DNA of 64,000 nt from Flammeovirgaceae bacterium UBA1842 (GCA_002338655.1 DDIU01000011.1:15126-79125); one strand, 5' to 3'. Shown: positions 34,232 through 44,352, counted from the stretch's first letter. Numbers and translations: made by a program. The notes: generated from the sequence alone by a model not told the origin.

Positions 34232-36796
34232 TTAGCCACATTTAGAAGTGCCACAACTCACACATTTAAGGCATCCTTCTTCATAGACAAGCCCCTCAGG
34301 ATCTCCACATGCACTGCATACCTTATCCGCTGCAGAGCTGCCATTGGGTATAAATCTTTTTAAAGCCCGTTCAACCCCTTTTTTCCAATTATTGATACTA
34401 TCATCATAAAGGTTGAGATTGCTCACCAAATTCACGACATAAGGTAATGGCATACCGTGCCTTAAGATGCCAGAAATGAGTTTAGCATAGTTCCAATACT
34501 CTTTATCAAAGGATCTTGACAACCCTTCAATGGTAATTCGGTACCCCTCATTGTCCATATACTGGAAGTCATAACGGCTTTTTTTGTTATCCTTGTTTTT
34601 TATTACCCAGCCACTATCAACCCAGCCCGGCAGGTAAAACGAGTCTTCTGCCCTTCCAGTAAATACTTCATAGGGTTTCCCATTCAATAAACCAACAACA
34701 GCAATCCAACGCTCTTGGTTATTTAAAAACCTTACTACCTCAGCCTCCAATTTTTCGGGCCGTGACGGTGCAGTGGTTTCCTTAATTTCACCCAAACAGG
34801 CATTTTGCTTTTCTTCCTGTGCTATTAGCACACCGCTTCTTGACTGATCCCTGTAAACGGTAATTCCCTTCAACCCTTGTTTCCACGCTTCCATATAAAT
34901 ATTGCCTACTTTTTCTATGGCTACATCAGCCGGTAGATTTATAGTCGAACTTATGGAATGGGTAATGTATTTTTGAATGACAGATTGAATCTCGACTCTT
35001 TTTAGCCAATCAATTTCCGAGGCAGTAGCTCCATGATAAGGGCTCTTGGTGATATCCATTTCTCCGGACTTTTCCATCCAAGTGGTAAGTTTGGGATGAA
35101 AAACTGTAAACTCTTCCCATCTATCACCATGGCTGTCAACAAAATCGGCTTTTTTTTCTGTGATATCACTTATTTTCCTTCTGCGTTTGTACGAGGTCAT
35201 AAATACAGGTTCGATACCTGAAGAGGTCTGGGCCAGGATACTTAAAGAACCTGTGGGAGCAGCAGTACTGATAGAAATGTTTCTACGGCCATTTTCCCGC
35301 ATACGCTTACTTAAATCGGGTATTTCCTTCGAAAGCATTTGCACAAATTCCGATGTTTCCTCCACTTTGGCATCAAAAGCCTCAAACTTGCCCCTTTCAA
35401 TGGCCATGTCTATAGAGCTATCAAACTCTGCGGTACATTTCGATTTCATTATCCGTTCCATCATTTCTATCGAATCATCCGCATCGAATTTCAGTCCCAA
35501 TGCTGCAATCGTATCGGCCAATCCTGTAAAACCAAGACCTGTTCTACGCCCTTTTTTCCCAGACTGATACAACAGCTGCCAAGTGTCTTTCTCCACCTGC
35601 TTTATATTATCAGGCTCTTTATCCTGATCTATTTTTTTTAGAATCCTATCAATGGCTTCCAACTCCAGGTCTACCAAGTCGTCCATCAACCGTTGAGATT
35701 CATAAGTAATCTCATAAAATTTTTCAAAGTTAAACTGTGCTTTGGGGGTAAATGGATTAATAACAAAACTGTATAAGTTTAAAGCTATCAGCCTACAACT
35801 ATCGCCTCCTTGCATAGCTATTTCGGAGCAGGGGTTGGTAGATACATTTTTAAATCCAGGATAGATGGAAGAGGTGGAATATTTGTGTTGCCTATCCCAA
35901 AAAATGATGCCCGGTTCGGCTGTATGATGTGCGCATTTTACTACAGTATCCCAAAGCGACTTTGCCTTTACCACTTTTTTATACTTTGGCTTTTTCGCCT
36001 CAATGGGCCAGCGCAAAGTAAAATCCCCGTCTGCTAAAACGGCTTTCATAAATTCATCTGAAATCCTTACCGATATATTGGCACCGGTCACCTTGGACAA
36101 GTCCTGTTTGGCATTAATGAATTGCTCTATGTCAGGGTGAGCAATATCCATGGTGATCATCAAGGCTCCCCTGCGCCCATTCTGAGCTACTTCCCTTGTG
36201 GTGTTAGAAAACCGTTCCATAAACGACACTGCACCTGTAGTAGTGCCTGCGGCATTGGATACTGAGCTATTACTGGGTCTCAAAGTCGAAATATCTATTC
36301 CCACACCGCAGCGTCTTTTAAAAAGTTGCGCCAGTTGCTGATCAGTATTGAAAATCCCACCATAGGAGTCTTCAATTTCGGGCATTACCACACAGTTGGA
36401 TAGAGAGGCCAAAATATTTGGATTGCCCAATCCTGCCATTACGCTGCCTTGTGGAATCACATATTTAAAATTTTTAAAGTAGTTATAAATCTTTTGCTCA
36501 GTAAGTGATGGCCTTTTTTTTCCATACTCAGAAAGCTTTGATTTTGTCCCGTTTAAATGACAGGTAGATTGATAGTGCTGTTCTATTCTAAAAAATTCTT
36601 TGGACATCCTCTTATGCATGCTATCGGGAGATAATTCCAGATAATTACCTTCTTTATCGCGCATGGCATATTTATTTATCCATGTGGTAGCGGCCAGCTC
36701 ATCTCCATTGAAATAGGATATGGTATGTTTTAAAACCGAATCGTGGGTGAATGTGGTCTTTTTTAAGGTTTGGGATTTGTCAACAAATGTTGTCAT
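34232..36796 (-). CDS. nrdJ: Adenosylcobalamin-dependent (class II) ribonucleoside-diphosphate reductase
   Basis: 854 residues. The ten-stranded barrel core includes LANCV-type SNCVVMPEIED, RCGVGIDISTLRPSNS, the substrate loop NPCSEIAMQGGDSC and AAPTGSLSILAQTSSGIEP. The C-terminal tail carries the redox Cys cluster CSACGDPEGLVYEEGCLKC...CGTSKCG. Class II enzymes work with or without oxygen but need B12, which suits the surrounding low-oxygen genes. No cobalamin riboswitch precedes it; instead there is a 24-bp palindrome with an FNR/CRP-type core. Confidence 0.95.
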   Translation of the reverse strand: MTTFVDKSQTLKKTTFTHDSVLKHTISYFNGDELAATTWINKYAMRDKEGNYLELSPDSMHKRMSKEFFRIEQHYQSTCHLNGTKSKLSEYGKKRPSLTEQKIYNYFKNFKYVIPQGSVMAGLGNPNILASLSNCVVMPEIEDSYGGIFNTDQQLAQLFKRRCGVGIDISTLRPSNSSVSNAAGTTTGAVSFMERFSNTTREVAQNGRRGALMITMDIAHPDIEQFINAKQDLSKVTGANISVRISDEFMKAVLADGDFTLRWPIEAKKPKYKKVVKAKSLWDTVVKCAHHTAEPGIIFWDRQHKYSTSSIYPGFKNVSTNPCSEIAMQGGDSCRLIALNLYSFVINPFTPKAQFNFEKFYEITYESQRLMDDLVDLELEAIDRILKKIDQDKEPDNIKQVEKDTWQLLYQSGKKGRRTGLGFTGLADTIAALGLKFDADDSIEMMERIMKSKCTAEFDSSIDMAIERGKFEAFDAKVEETSEFVQMLSKEIPDLSKRMRENGRRNISISTAAPTGSLSILAQTSSGIEPVFMTSYKRRRKISDITEKKADFVDSHGDRWEEFTVFHPKLTTWMEKSGEMDITKSPYHGATASEIDWLKRVEIQSVIQKYITHSISSTINLPADVAIEKVGNIYMEAWKQGLKGITVYRDQSRSGVLIAQEEKQNACLGEIKETTAPSRPEKLEAEVVRFLNNQERWIAVVGLLNGKPYEVFTGRAEDSFYLPGWVDSGWVIKNKDNKKSRYDFQYMDNEGYRITIEGLSRSFDKEYWNYAKLISGILRHGMPLPYVVNLVSNLNLYDDSINNWKKGVERALKRFIPNGSSAADKVCSACGDPEGLVYEEGCLKCVSCGTSKCG

Positions 36797-36891
36797 AAGT
36801 ATTACTTAATATGGAGTTAAAACTGGTGATTCAAACAACTGTTTGAAGCCGATGAAAATACAAGGGTAAATTAAGGGGTATAAAAAGATCG

Positions 36892-36915
36892 AAACTATGA
36901 TCGAGATCATAGTTT
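36892..36915. promoter_or_regulatory. Perfect 24-bp palindrome with FNR/CRP-type core, upstream of nrdJ
   Basis: AAACTATGAT-CGAG-ATCATAGTTT, 10-bp perfect arms. The centre is 107 bases before the nrdJ ATG. TAATTTA on the minus strand at 36873-36867 is a -7-like element, which puts the palindrome near -41. Confidence 0.72.
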
Positions 36916-36946
36916 GTGTTAGGGTTTTTGACTAGTTATATCGGCT

Positions 36947-37642
36947 TTATTCCTGTAGGTCGGCCAGCATTTCCAGCTTACTGAGGTCCACTAGCTCAAT
37001 TTTCTTTTTATGTAGATTTAAAATCCCATCCTTATCAAAAGCAGCGAGAGCCCTAATGACGGATTCGGTAGTTGTGCCTGTCATCTCACTGATCTCCCTA
37101 CGGGTAAGGGTCACTGTCAATGTACGACCATCCTTTTCCAACCCATATTTGGATTTAAGCAACAGCAATACCCTAGCAAGTCTTTGCCTTACACTTGCTT
37201 GAGAATGATGGATTACATTGTCTTCAGCTTTTGCCAAATCGTGCGTGAGGATTTTAATAATATTGGCTGATATCAACTGATTGCTAGACAGTTGGTCAAA
37301 AAATACTTTCTTTGATATTTTACAGATATAACTATCCTCAAGTGCGGTGGCCGAAGCCCGATACACCTCATCGGCCAACAATGCCCGATAGCCCAATACC
37401 TCTCCCTTATTAATCAGTCTTATGATGACATCCTTGCCTTCGGCTCCTGTTTTGGATAGTTTGGCTTTTCCTTTATAGATGCAGAAAAGCCCCCTAGCCC
37501 TCTTTCCCTCAGCAAAAATAACCTCCCCTTTTTTATAGAAATGAAATTTTTTATTTACCGAAAAAACATCTCTGTCGTTTGACTTCAGACCACAGAAAAA
37601 TTCGTTGTGATTGGTACATGAACTACAAAAAGGTGCTTTCAT
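36947..37642 (-). CDS. FNR-like regulator with N-terminal cysteine cluster
   Basis: 231 residues from the ATG at 37642 (a TTG lies one codon earlier). Cys at positions 6, 9 and 17 (FCSSCTNHNEFFC) resemble the cluster-binding spacing of FNR, with further Cys at about 50 and 107 as possible fourth ligands. The beta roll spans about 30-145 and the winged helix 150-215 (RRLTREISEMTGTTTESVIRAL type). An oxygen-labile [4Fe-4S] switch is likely but unproven. The recognition helix TESVIR equals that of the REC-CRP protein at 8542-9615. A box lies just upstream, suggesting autoregulation. Confidence 0.88.
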   Translation of the reverse strand: MKAPFCSSCTNHNEFFCGLKSNDRDVFSVNKKFHFYKKGEVIFAEGKRARGLFCIYKGKAKLSKTGAEGKDVIIRLINKGEVLGYRALLADEVYRASATALEDSYICKISKKVFFDQLSSNQLISANIIKILTHDLAKAEDNVIHHSQASVRQRLARVLLLLKSKYGLEKDGRTLTVTLTRREISEMTGTTTESVIRALAAFDKDGILNLHKKKIELVDLSKLEMLADLQE

Positions 37643-37688
37643 CAATACAAATATCGCTACTTAATACCTGTTAAGTGAAAACTACTAT

Positions 37689-37702
37689 ATGATTTTAGTC
37701 AG
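37689..37702. promoter_or_regulatory. FNR/CRP-type box (ATGAT-TTTA-GTCAG)
   Basis: Located 47 bases upstream of the FNR-like gene's ATG, so activation would need a very short leader; negative autoregulation is equally possible. Confidence 0.5.
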
Positions 37703-37747
37703 TGTTCTGTTTCCGATAAATTCCATTGAAACCTTTGTACGAGCCTG

Positions 37748-39313
37748 TTAGGACAGATCAACATTCCAAAATAGGCCTCTGTTTTCATTTCTTTTCAGCG
37801 AATGACTTACGATTAGATGGGCAACCGTTACCATATTTCGCAATTCGCATAGCCTGGGAGTTAATTTGGTGGTTTTGTATAAAGATTCTGTTTCTGTGTA
37901 AAGCGACTCAAGTTTACCCAACGCTCTTTTAAGGCCTTCGTTGGATCGAACTATCCCTGCATGGTTTCTCATAAGGGCTTGCAGTTCATGTATGTTTTTA
38001 GAGATTATAGCGGATTCGTTTGGCCTTACGGTACTCACTTCTTTGTAATCTGGTAATTCAAACAAACGATAATCCTCCTTGTTTAAATCTTTAACTGTTT
38101 GGAGATGGCACCGTTCTGCAAATACTAGCGCTTCCAGTAAGGAGTTGGAGGCTAACCGATTGGCCCCGTGCAATCCTGTACGGGCACATTCCCCACAGGC
38201 CAAAAGGTTTTTTATAGATGTTCTTCCATGATAATCCACTTTAATGCCTCCACAAAAATAGTGTGCTACAGGCACCACCGGGATCATATCCTTCTCAATA
38301 TTTATCCCTGCATCGCTACACTTCTGGTAGATATTGGGGAAATGTGATTTGAATTTCTCCGAATCTAAAAACCGGCAATCCAAGAACACAGATTGGTCGC
38401 CCAAGATTTTCATTTCACTATCAATGGCCTTGGCTACTATGTCCCTTGAGGCGAGTTCTTTCCTAGAATCATATTTATGCATGAATTCTTCTCCTCCTTT
38501 GGTCTTTAATTTGGCTCCAAAGCCCCTAACCGCTTCCGATATTAAAAAAAGGGGTGATCGTCCAGGTTGATAGAGAGCAGTCGGGTGAAATTGAACAAAT
38601 TCCATATCTGAAATCACGGCATTAGCCCTATGAGCAATGGCAATGCCATCTCCCGTAGCTATGGCAGGGTTAGTGGTGTGGCCATATACCTGACCTGCCC
38701 CTCCAGAGGCCAATAACGTAATACATGAAGCATGCTTTTCTATTTTGTTTGTTTTTTCATTAAGCACATAGGCTCCATAGCATGTCACTCCACCAGATGT
38801 TGTGGGTGTGATTTTTCCTAATTGATGTTCAGTAATTAAATCAATAACAAAATGGTGAGCGAGTATATCAATATTGTCTAAGGCATACGCTTTTAGAAGT
38901 AAGATCCGCTCCATTTCACGGCCTGTTGTGTCTTTATGGTGTATGATGCGATGAACAGTATGTCCGCCTTCCCTACCTAGGTCAAATCCTCCGCTTTCAT
39001 TTAAGTCAAATTGCGCTCCTAGTTCGATAAGTTCTTTTAATCTTTGAGGGCCTTCGTTAACGACAAAATTCACCACTTCCCTGTCACATAACCCGTCACC
39101 TGCTTTCAAGGTGTCATGCACATGGTCATCAAACGAATCTGTTTTATTAAGAACTACAGCTATTCCCCCTTGGGCATATTTAGTATTGGTTTCACTATCA
39201 TCTGCCTTGGTGATAATGGTCACTTTTTTATCTGGAAATGAAGTAGCTACTTTAATTGCGTAGCTGAGTCCAGCTATACCTGAACCAATTACTAAAACAT
39301 CGGTATTGTGCAT
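37748..39313 (-). CDS. nadB: L-aspartate oxidase
   Basis: 521 residues: FAD fold VLVIGSGIAGLSYAIKVA, ITKADDSETNTKYAQGGIA, the catalytic-region GREGGHTVHRIIHHKDTTG and VVPVAHYFCGGI...GLHGANRLASNSLLE. It makes iminoaspartate for NAD synthesis, using oxygen or fumarate as acceptor, so it works anaerobically too. Operon with nadA, 10 bases apart. Confidence 0.96.
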   Translation of the reverse strand: MHNTDVLVIGSGIAGLSYAIKVATSFPDKKVTIITKADDSETNTKYAQGGIAVVLNKTDSFDDHVHDTLKAGDGLCDREVVNFVVNEGPQRLKELIELGAQFDLNESGGFDLGREGGHTVHRIIHHKDTTGREMERILLLKAYALDNIDILAHHFVIDLITEHQLGKITPTTSGGVTCYGAYVLNEKTNKIEKHASCITLLASGGAGQVYGHTTNPAIATGDGIAIAHRANAVISDMEFVQFHPTALYQPGRSPLFLISEAVRGFGAKLKTKGGEEFMHKYDSRKELASRDIVAKAIDSEMKILGDQSVFLDCRFLDSEKFKSHFPNIYQKCSDAGINIEKDMIPVVPVAHYFCGGIKVDYHGRTSIKNLLACGECARTGLHGANRLASNSLLEALVFAERCHLQTVKDLNKEDYRLFELPDYKEVSTVRPNESAIISKNIHELQALMRNHAGIVRSNEGLKRALGKLESLYTETESLYKTTKLTPRLCELRNMVTVAHLIVSHSLKRNENRGLFWNVDLS

Positions 39314-39323
39314 CTTTCAGTAT

Positions 39324-40256
39324 TTAAGAAAGGCTCAACATACGATTGACCGGAATAATCGCTTTTTGTCTGATCGCTTCGGATATTTCAATTTTTGGGG
39401 TGTCGTTTTTCATGCACAAATACAGTTTTTCCAATGTATTCATTTTCATATAACCACATTGGCTACAGGCACAGGTATTATCTTCTAAAACCGGAGCTGG
39501 AATAAGGGTAGCTTCTGGCACTTGTTTTTGCATCTCATGAAGGATTCCAACTTCAGTGGCCACTATTATTTCCCTATTAGGATGATCCTTTACATAATTG
39601 ATCATCCCGGCAGTAGACCCAATATAACTGGCGGTTTTTAAGATATGCTCTTCAGATTCAGGGTGGGCTATTATAGTCGCGTTGGGATGATCCTTATAAA
39701 GCGTGAGGAGCTTGTCGATAGAAAATGCTTCATGAACAACACATGCCCCATCCCATAGAAGCATTTCCCTTCCGGTCTGTTTAATGATGTACTTACCTAG
39801 GTTTTTATCCGGGGCAAAAATGATGGGTTTCTCTTTAGGTATTGATTCGATCACCTTTACTGCATTGGATGAAGTGCAAACGATATCGCTCATGGCCTTA
39901 ACTTCCGCAGAGCAATTGATGTAAGTGACTACAACATGGTCTGGATGTGCATCTATAAATTCTTTGAACAAATCAGGGGGGCAGGAAGATGCCAAAGAGC
40001 AGCCTGCCTCCAAATCAGGTATTAAAACTATTTTATCAGGGTTAAGGATTTTTGCCGTTTCACCCATAAAGTGTACCCCTGCAAAAACAATCATGTCAGC
40101 CGTGGTTTCAGCGGCTCTTTGTGACAGTCCAAGGCTGTCCCCTACATAATCTGCAATATCCTGAATTTCAGGTTCTTGATAGTAATGCGCTAAAATAACG
40201 GCATTTTTTTCTTTTCTTATTCTATTAATCTCCCTTACAATATCAATCTTATCCAT
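39324..40256 (-). CDS. nadA: Quinolinate synthase
   Basis: 310 residues from the ATG at 40256 (an upstream GTG adds eight unconserved residues). [23 protein letters not shown] and the three cluster-ligand regions [16 protein letters not shown] and [12 protein letters not shown] are present. It condenses iminoaspartate with dihydroxyacetone phosphate and needs an oxygen-sensitive [4Fe-4S] cluster. Confidence 0.96.
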   Translation of the reverse strand: MDKIDIVREINRIRKEKNAVILAHYYQEPEIQDIADYVGDSLGLSQRAAETTADMIVFAGVHFMGETAKILNPDKIVLIPDLEAGCSLASSCPPDLFKEFIDAHPDHVVVTYINCSAEVKAMSDIVCTSSNAVKVIESIPKEKPIIFAPDKNLGKYIIKQTGREMLLWDGACVVHEAFSIDKLLTLYKDHPNATIIAHPESEEHILKTASYIGSTAGMINYVKDHPNREIIVATEVGILHEMQKQVPEATLIPAPVLEDNTCACSQCGYMKMNTLEKLYLCMKNDTPKIEISEAIRQKAIIPVNRMLSLS

Positions 40257-40309
40257 ATCAGTTAAACAGTTAAACCTCACCTACACTGCTTCGTTATCAC
40301 CATTGTCAA

Positions 40310-41470
40310 TCAATCATTTTTCCATCCTTGTATGTTATAAATCAGCACCCCACTAAAAATTGGGATGGTACTATAAAACAACCAATGAAAATAATGGTTA
40401 GGGGTATAAAATGGCTGTAGGAATAACAATAAATCCATAAGTATAAATCCACCATTAAATAATATTACGCCCAATAAGGTGGTGCTGTCCAGTTTGATAA
40501 ATCCAGACTTTATAAAAAAGGCAATTACGGCATTGGTTATCACACCAAGAAAAATCAAATGGAGAAAACCAATGACCGGATTATGCGAATGAATGATCAT
40601 TGAAGAAACAGACGGAAATACTACTGCTACCTGAAACAATGACTTCACCAACAAGCAAACTGACGCCACAAAAAATATTATCCTATAAGTCAGTTTATGT
40701 TTTATTAGGGCAGGGTAAATCTCCTTGAGCAATATGACCACGCCCAACAATTGGGCAATAGCCCCTGCCCCGCCTATGATCCTGTAAATGGGGTTTGATT
40801 CAATGATCTCAATGGTCACAAAAAATAATGGGATCACCGACCAGCCTAGCAACCAAAAAAGCAGTTTCTCATTTTTTGGTTTTAGATCGAATATTTTGAT
40901 GAGCAGCCCAATGATAGCCACCACAAACCAGCCATTGTATTGAAAATGGAGATAGTGCTGCAACGACAGGTAGTAAACAAAAGTGTCCTTCAGATGTGAC
41001 GCCATGATAGGGCCAAGGGAAAGAGGGCCAATATTGGAGATTACCATATAAAAGGCTCCCAGTTTGATCCATTTAATGCTTATATCATTACCCTTAATTT
41101 TAGTAAGGGTGCTGAAATAAAACCATATGGAAATGAATATATGCAGGGTGCTGAAGGCAATGGAAACAGAAGTATACCCTTGAAATGGGAAACTCAGTAA
41201 CATTCCAATGACTGAAACCTGAAACAGATAAAATTGCCATTTAACCGTTTTGGTTATTTCAGCAAAATAATGATAGATGATGAGGGCAAAAAGACCATTA
41301 AATACCCACCCTAAAAAAGCAACGTGGGAATGGGTATGCTTGAAATATTGGAATACAAAACCCAAAGGGTTAACGAAAGTATACCGCAACAACATCCCAA
41401 ATATGGTCACTAAAAGCAGGTAAAATAATGTTACCCTTACCCAGTTACCCAACTCCGATACTTGTTTCAC
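40310..41470 (-). CDS. Polytopic membrane protein with haem-copper-oxidase-like histidine motifs
   Basis: 386 residues, about 11-12 membrane helices. Three His motifs lie in helices: KHTHSHVAFLGWVFNGL (helix 2), SLQHYLHFQYNGWFVV (middle) and HSHNPVIGFLHLIFLG (late). The first resembles the helix-II haem ligand region of CcoN/NorB (PLHTNAVIFAF). The protein is shorter than catalytic subunits and lacks their full set, so it may be an NnrS-like or other haem/copper-binding protein rather than an oxidase. Last gene of the nirK operon. It starts with GTG eight bases after the SCO1 gene's stop. Confidence 0.65.
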   Translation of the reverse strand: MKQVSELGNWVRVTLFYLLLVTIFGMLLRYTFVNPLGFVFQYFKHTHSHVAFLGWVFNGLFALIIYHYFAEITKTVKWQFYLFQVSVIGMLLSFPFQGYTSVSIAFSTLHIFISIWFYFSTLTKIKGNDISIKWIKLGAFYMVISNIGPLSLGPIMASHLKDTFVYYLSLQHYLHFQYNGWFVVAIIGLLIKIFDLKPKNEKLLFWLLGWSVIPLFFVTIEIIESNPIYRIIGGAGAIAQLLGVVILLKEIYPALIKHKLTYRIIFFVASVCLLVKSLFQVAVVFPSVSSMIIHSHNPVIGFLHLIFLGVITNAVIAFFIKSGFIKLDSTTLLGVILFNGGFILMDLLLFLQPFYTPNHYFHWLFYSTIPIFSGVLIYNIQGWKND

Positions 41471-41478
41471 TGCAAATA

Positions 41479-42075
41479 CTATTTAGCCAATCGCATAATG
41501 GTTTCAACCGTTTCGCTGTTATCGACCCCAAGTCCTTCTTGCTGATTGGCTAACTCGCCCTTCTGATCGAAAACACTTATGATGTTGGAATGGGAAAAAT
41601 CCATCGGGGAAATCTGCTTGTATTTTACTGCTAAAACAGAGGCGAATTCACGGGTAGTTTCTTTAGTACCTTGAAGGAAAATCCATTGATCACCATCCAT
41701 ATTGTTTTCTTTGGCAAATGCTTTCAGCCTTTCTGGAGTATCGGTTTCAGGGTCTATGCTCACCAACACATATTTTACATCTTGGCTTACTTTTTTACTT
41801 ACTTTCTTTTCGATATTACGCATGTCAGCCACCAGCCTTGGACATGCTATTTGGCAAGTTGTATAGATCATCACCATTACCAACACATTCCCCTGAAGGT
41901 CATTGAGCTTTATGGTTTCATTGTTTTGTGTCTTCCATGTTGAAGGCAAATGAAACAGGGACATCTCTGGCAATTCACTTTCACTTAATATTTCTCTAGT
42001 TGGTTGATCCACGACTTCTGTTTGTGAATTGGTGCAGCCAACAAATACTGCAAGTATTATTAATAATTTTTTCAT
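41479..42075 (-). CDS. SCO1/SenC-family copper chaperone lipoprotein
   Basis: 198 residues: lipobox with Cys14 (VFVGC), thioredoxin fold, copper site CQIAC (Cys74, Cys78) and His162 in DFSHSN, DPETDTPERLKAF. SCO proteins deliver copper to CuA or, in nir operons, probably to the nitrite reductase. The start overlaps the nirV stop by four bases (ATGA). Confidence 0.92.
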   Translation of the reverse strand: MKKLLIILAVFVGCTNSQTEVVDQPTREILSESELPEMSLFHLPSTWKTQNNETIKLNDLQGNVLVMVMIYTTCQIACPRLVADMRNIEKKVSKKVSQDVKYVLVSIDPETDTPERLKAFAKENNMDGDQWIFLQGTKETTREFASVLAVKYKQISPMDFSHSNIISVFDQKGELANQQEGLGVDNSETVETIMRLAK

Positions 42076-42848
42076 TGCACTTCTTTATTTTCTAAATCCT
42101 TTACACATCTAAACCCCAAATTTTGTACGGCATAGTTGGCCCTAATACTGCCCCTAAAGGCATAGCGCATAAATGCAGCATAGTTCATCAAATCTGTGGC
42201 CCCTACCGCCCCAGCTGCACAAAATAGGTTTCTGTCAAGATCCTTATCGCCCCGTGATTCTCCGGTGATCATCACGGAATTAAAATCCATAGTCCACTCC
42301 CAAACCAGTCCGTGCATATCGTAAATGCCCCAATAGTTCTTAAAAGTATGCCCTACTTCTTTTTCAAAAGTCTTTGGGGTTTCGTACCATCCAAGGATGT
42401 ACTGATTATAGGTACTGTCCTTACGGGCATCAGGTTTAGTTTGGTCTGACATGGCAGCATACTCCCATTCATCGATAGTGGGCAGTCTTTTACCCTTTGC
42501 ATTACAATAATCTTTAGCCACAAACCAGGAAACATTGGTTACCGGACTGTTTGGTTTAAGACTTCCGTAGTCAAGATCAGATGGCCAATGCCTAAGGTAG
42601 TTGCCATCGGCAAAAAGCTTTACAATTTTGGATTTTTGTTTATTGGGCTGTTTTTTTAAAAACTCCAGAAATTCTGCGTTGGTCACAGGATAGACATCCA
42701 TCATAAAATCGTCAACCTCAACAAGCAAAGAGTCCGAACCATAGAGCGGTATAAAACTCCCTCCATCTATTTGAGCCATATTTTTGGTTTGCCCATATGT
42801 GTTTTGGGCAAACAGGCAAACCAAAAATAATAAGCTGTAATATTTCAT
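42072..42848 (-). CDS. nirV: NirV: formylglycine-generating-enzyme-like protein of the nirK operon
   Basis: 258 residues with signal peptide and an FGE-sulfatase (SUMF1) fold: FMMDVYPVTNAEFLEFL, PVTNVSWFVAKDYCNAKGKRLPTIDEWEYAA, GLVWEWT and AFRGSIRANYAVQNLGFRCV. The catalytic Cys pair of true formylglycine enzymes is not apparent. NirV of this fold follows nirK in Rhodobacter and many other denitrifiers; its role is unresolved. It begins one base after nirK. Confidence 0.88.
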   Translation of the reverse strand: MKYYSLLFLVCLFAQNTYGQTKNMAQIDGGSFIPLYGSDSLLVEVDDFMMDVYPVTNAEFLEFLKKQPNKQKSKIVKLFADGNYLRHWPSDLDYGSLKPNSPVTNVSWFVAKDYCNAKGKRLPTIDEWEYAAMSDQTKPDARKDSTYNQYILGWYETPKTFEKEVGHTFKNYWGIYDMHGLVWEWTMDFNSVMITGESRGDKDLDRNLFCAAGAVGATDLMNYAAFMRYAFRGSIRANYAVQNLGFRCVKDLENKEVQ

Positions 42849-42849
42849 A

Positions 42850-44298
42850 TTATTTGTCTCTTATCGCTTTTACCATGGCAGGGGTAACCACTTTCTTGTC
42901 ATTGCCCCAACTGTTGTAAACATAGGTGAGTACACTAGCAATTTCATCATCGGTCAAATCCTGTCTGGTCATCACACTGTTGTACTCCACACCATTCACC
43001 ACTATTTTACCTGACTTACCATTTATGACTATATCAATGGCCCTATTGACATCGGCATTGAGGTAATCGGATTTGGCCAATGGAGGAAAGGCGTGTGCAA
43101 TTCCCTGACCTTCACTCTGGTGACAGGCCAAGCAAGTTCTTGCATATATTTGCTTACCAAATTCCATCTGCTCTTTAATTGATTCAGCCACCACTTCAGG
43201 TACTGCCTCCTCTTCAGGCATGTTCTGAGGCCTACCACCCTCAGGATGATAGATACCAGTTTGTGTGGTACCAGAGTAGATTTCTTTATTTTCTTCGCCA
43301 CTTACCTTAAGCATACCGAGTGCCCCTTTATTGAATGCCCTAAAGATGGAGTGATCTACCAGTATTAATGTTCCTGGTACTTCCACTTTAAATTCAATCA
43401 TAGCTGCACCACCTGCAGGTATTAGTGTTGTCTGTACATTTTCATTGATTAAACTCCCCCCTTCAACATGTACCCGGTCAAATATCTCTCCAATGACATG
43501 GAAAGATGAAACTAAGCCAGGTCCACCATTACCAACAAATAACCTTACTGTCTCACCCACATTGGCAGTGATCGCTTTATCACCGTTAAGTGCACCTACA
43601 TGCCCGTTAAACACCACATAATCCGGATTTTCATCAATGGCTTTATTCATATCGAATGGTTGCAATCCACGCATACCATATGCACCTTTGGTGTAAAAGT
43701 CACCTTGCATGATGTAATATTCTTTGTCAACCTTAGGCAGGCCACCAGCAGGTTCCACAAGTATCAATCCATACATCCCGTTGGCAATGTGCATACCCAC
43801 TGGTGCTGTGGCACAGTGGTAAACATACAAACCTTCGTTGAGTACCTTAAATGAGAATACTGTTTCATGGCCTGGTGCCACAAACGAAGACTCCGCTCCT
43901 CCTCCAGGACCTGTTACAGCATGCAAGTCAATGTTGTGGGGAAGCTTATTGTCTGGGTGATTCTTTAAGTGAAACTCCACTTCATCCCCAACTCTAGTTC
44001 TAATGAAACTGCCAGGGACAGTACCACCAAAAGTCCAGTAGTTGTATATTACACCATCAGTCATTTCCATCTCCTTTTCCACTACTTCCATGTGAACAAT
44101 GAGCTTCTTGGCAGGTCGGTTGACCACGGATAAGGGTACTAACGGTGGGTCGATCATGTCTGCTACGAGCTCTCCTTCCACTTTTATGGTGGTAGGGTCA
44201 ATTTCTTTTTTTTGCTCTGAAGGACCATTACAACTAAAAAAGGCCATAAGGACAATTAGACTTAAAACATTCGAGGGAATTTTATAAATTGCTTTCAT
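42850..44298 (-). CDS. nirK: Copper nitrite reductase with C-terminal cytochrome c domain
   Basis: 482 residues, lipoprotein (Cys23 in FFSC). Two cupredoxin domains: type 1 copper ligands H121, C162, H170, M175; type 2 ligands H126, H161, H316; catalytic D124 and H267. A c-type domain (about 375-482) with CLACH (389-393) and NSVMTRQDL is fused at the end, so the electron donor is covalently attached. It reduces nitrite to NO in the periplasm. First gene of a four-gene operon with an FNR/CRP-type box 55 bases upstream of its start. Confidence 0.97.
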   Translation of the reverse strand: MKAIYKIPSNVLSLIVLMAFFSCNGPSEQKKEIDPTTIKVEGELVADMIDPPLVPLSVVNRPAKKLIVHMEVVEKEMEMTDGVIYNYWTFGGTVPGSFIRTRVGDEVEFHLKNHPDNKLPHNIDLHAVTGPGGGAESSFVAPGHETVFSFKVLNEGLYVYHCATAPVGMHIANGMYGLILVEPAGGLPKVDKEYYIMQGDFYTKGAYGMRGLQPFDMNKAIDENPDYVVFNGHVGALNGDKAITANVGETVRLFVGNGGPGLVSSFHVIGEIFDRVHVEGGSLINENVQTTLIPAGGAAMIEFKVEVPGTLILVDHSIFRAFNKGALGMLKVSGEENKEIYSGTTQTGIYHPEGGRPQNMPEEEAVPEVVAESIKEQMEFGKQIYARTCLACHQSEGQGIAHAFPPLAKSDYLNADVNRAIDIVINGKSGKIVVNGVEYNSVMTRQDLTDDEIASVLTYVYNSWGNDKKVVTPAMVKAIRDK

Positions 44299-44352
44299 TT
44301 TTAAATGGTTTGAGTTGGGTACAAATTACGAATTTTAATGTGATACAATTGT

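Noticed and set aside
36797..36946. Cobalamin riboswitch ahead of nrdJ
   Set aside because: The 150-base gap holds a palindrome and promoter but no B12-box or room for the riboswitch fold.
40310..41470. The nirK-operon membrane protein as a nitric oxide reductase
   Set aside because: It is too short and lacks the complete histidine and glutamate set of NorB; kept only as haem-copper-oxidase-like.
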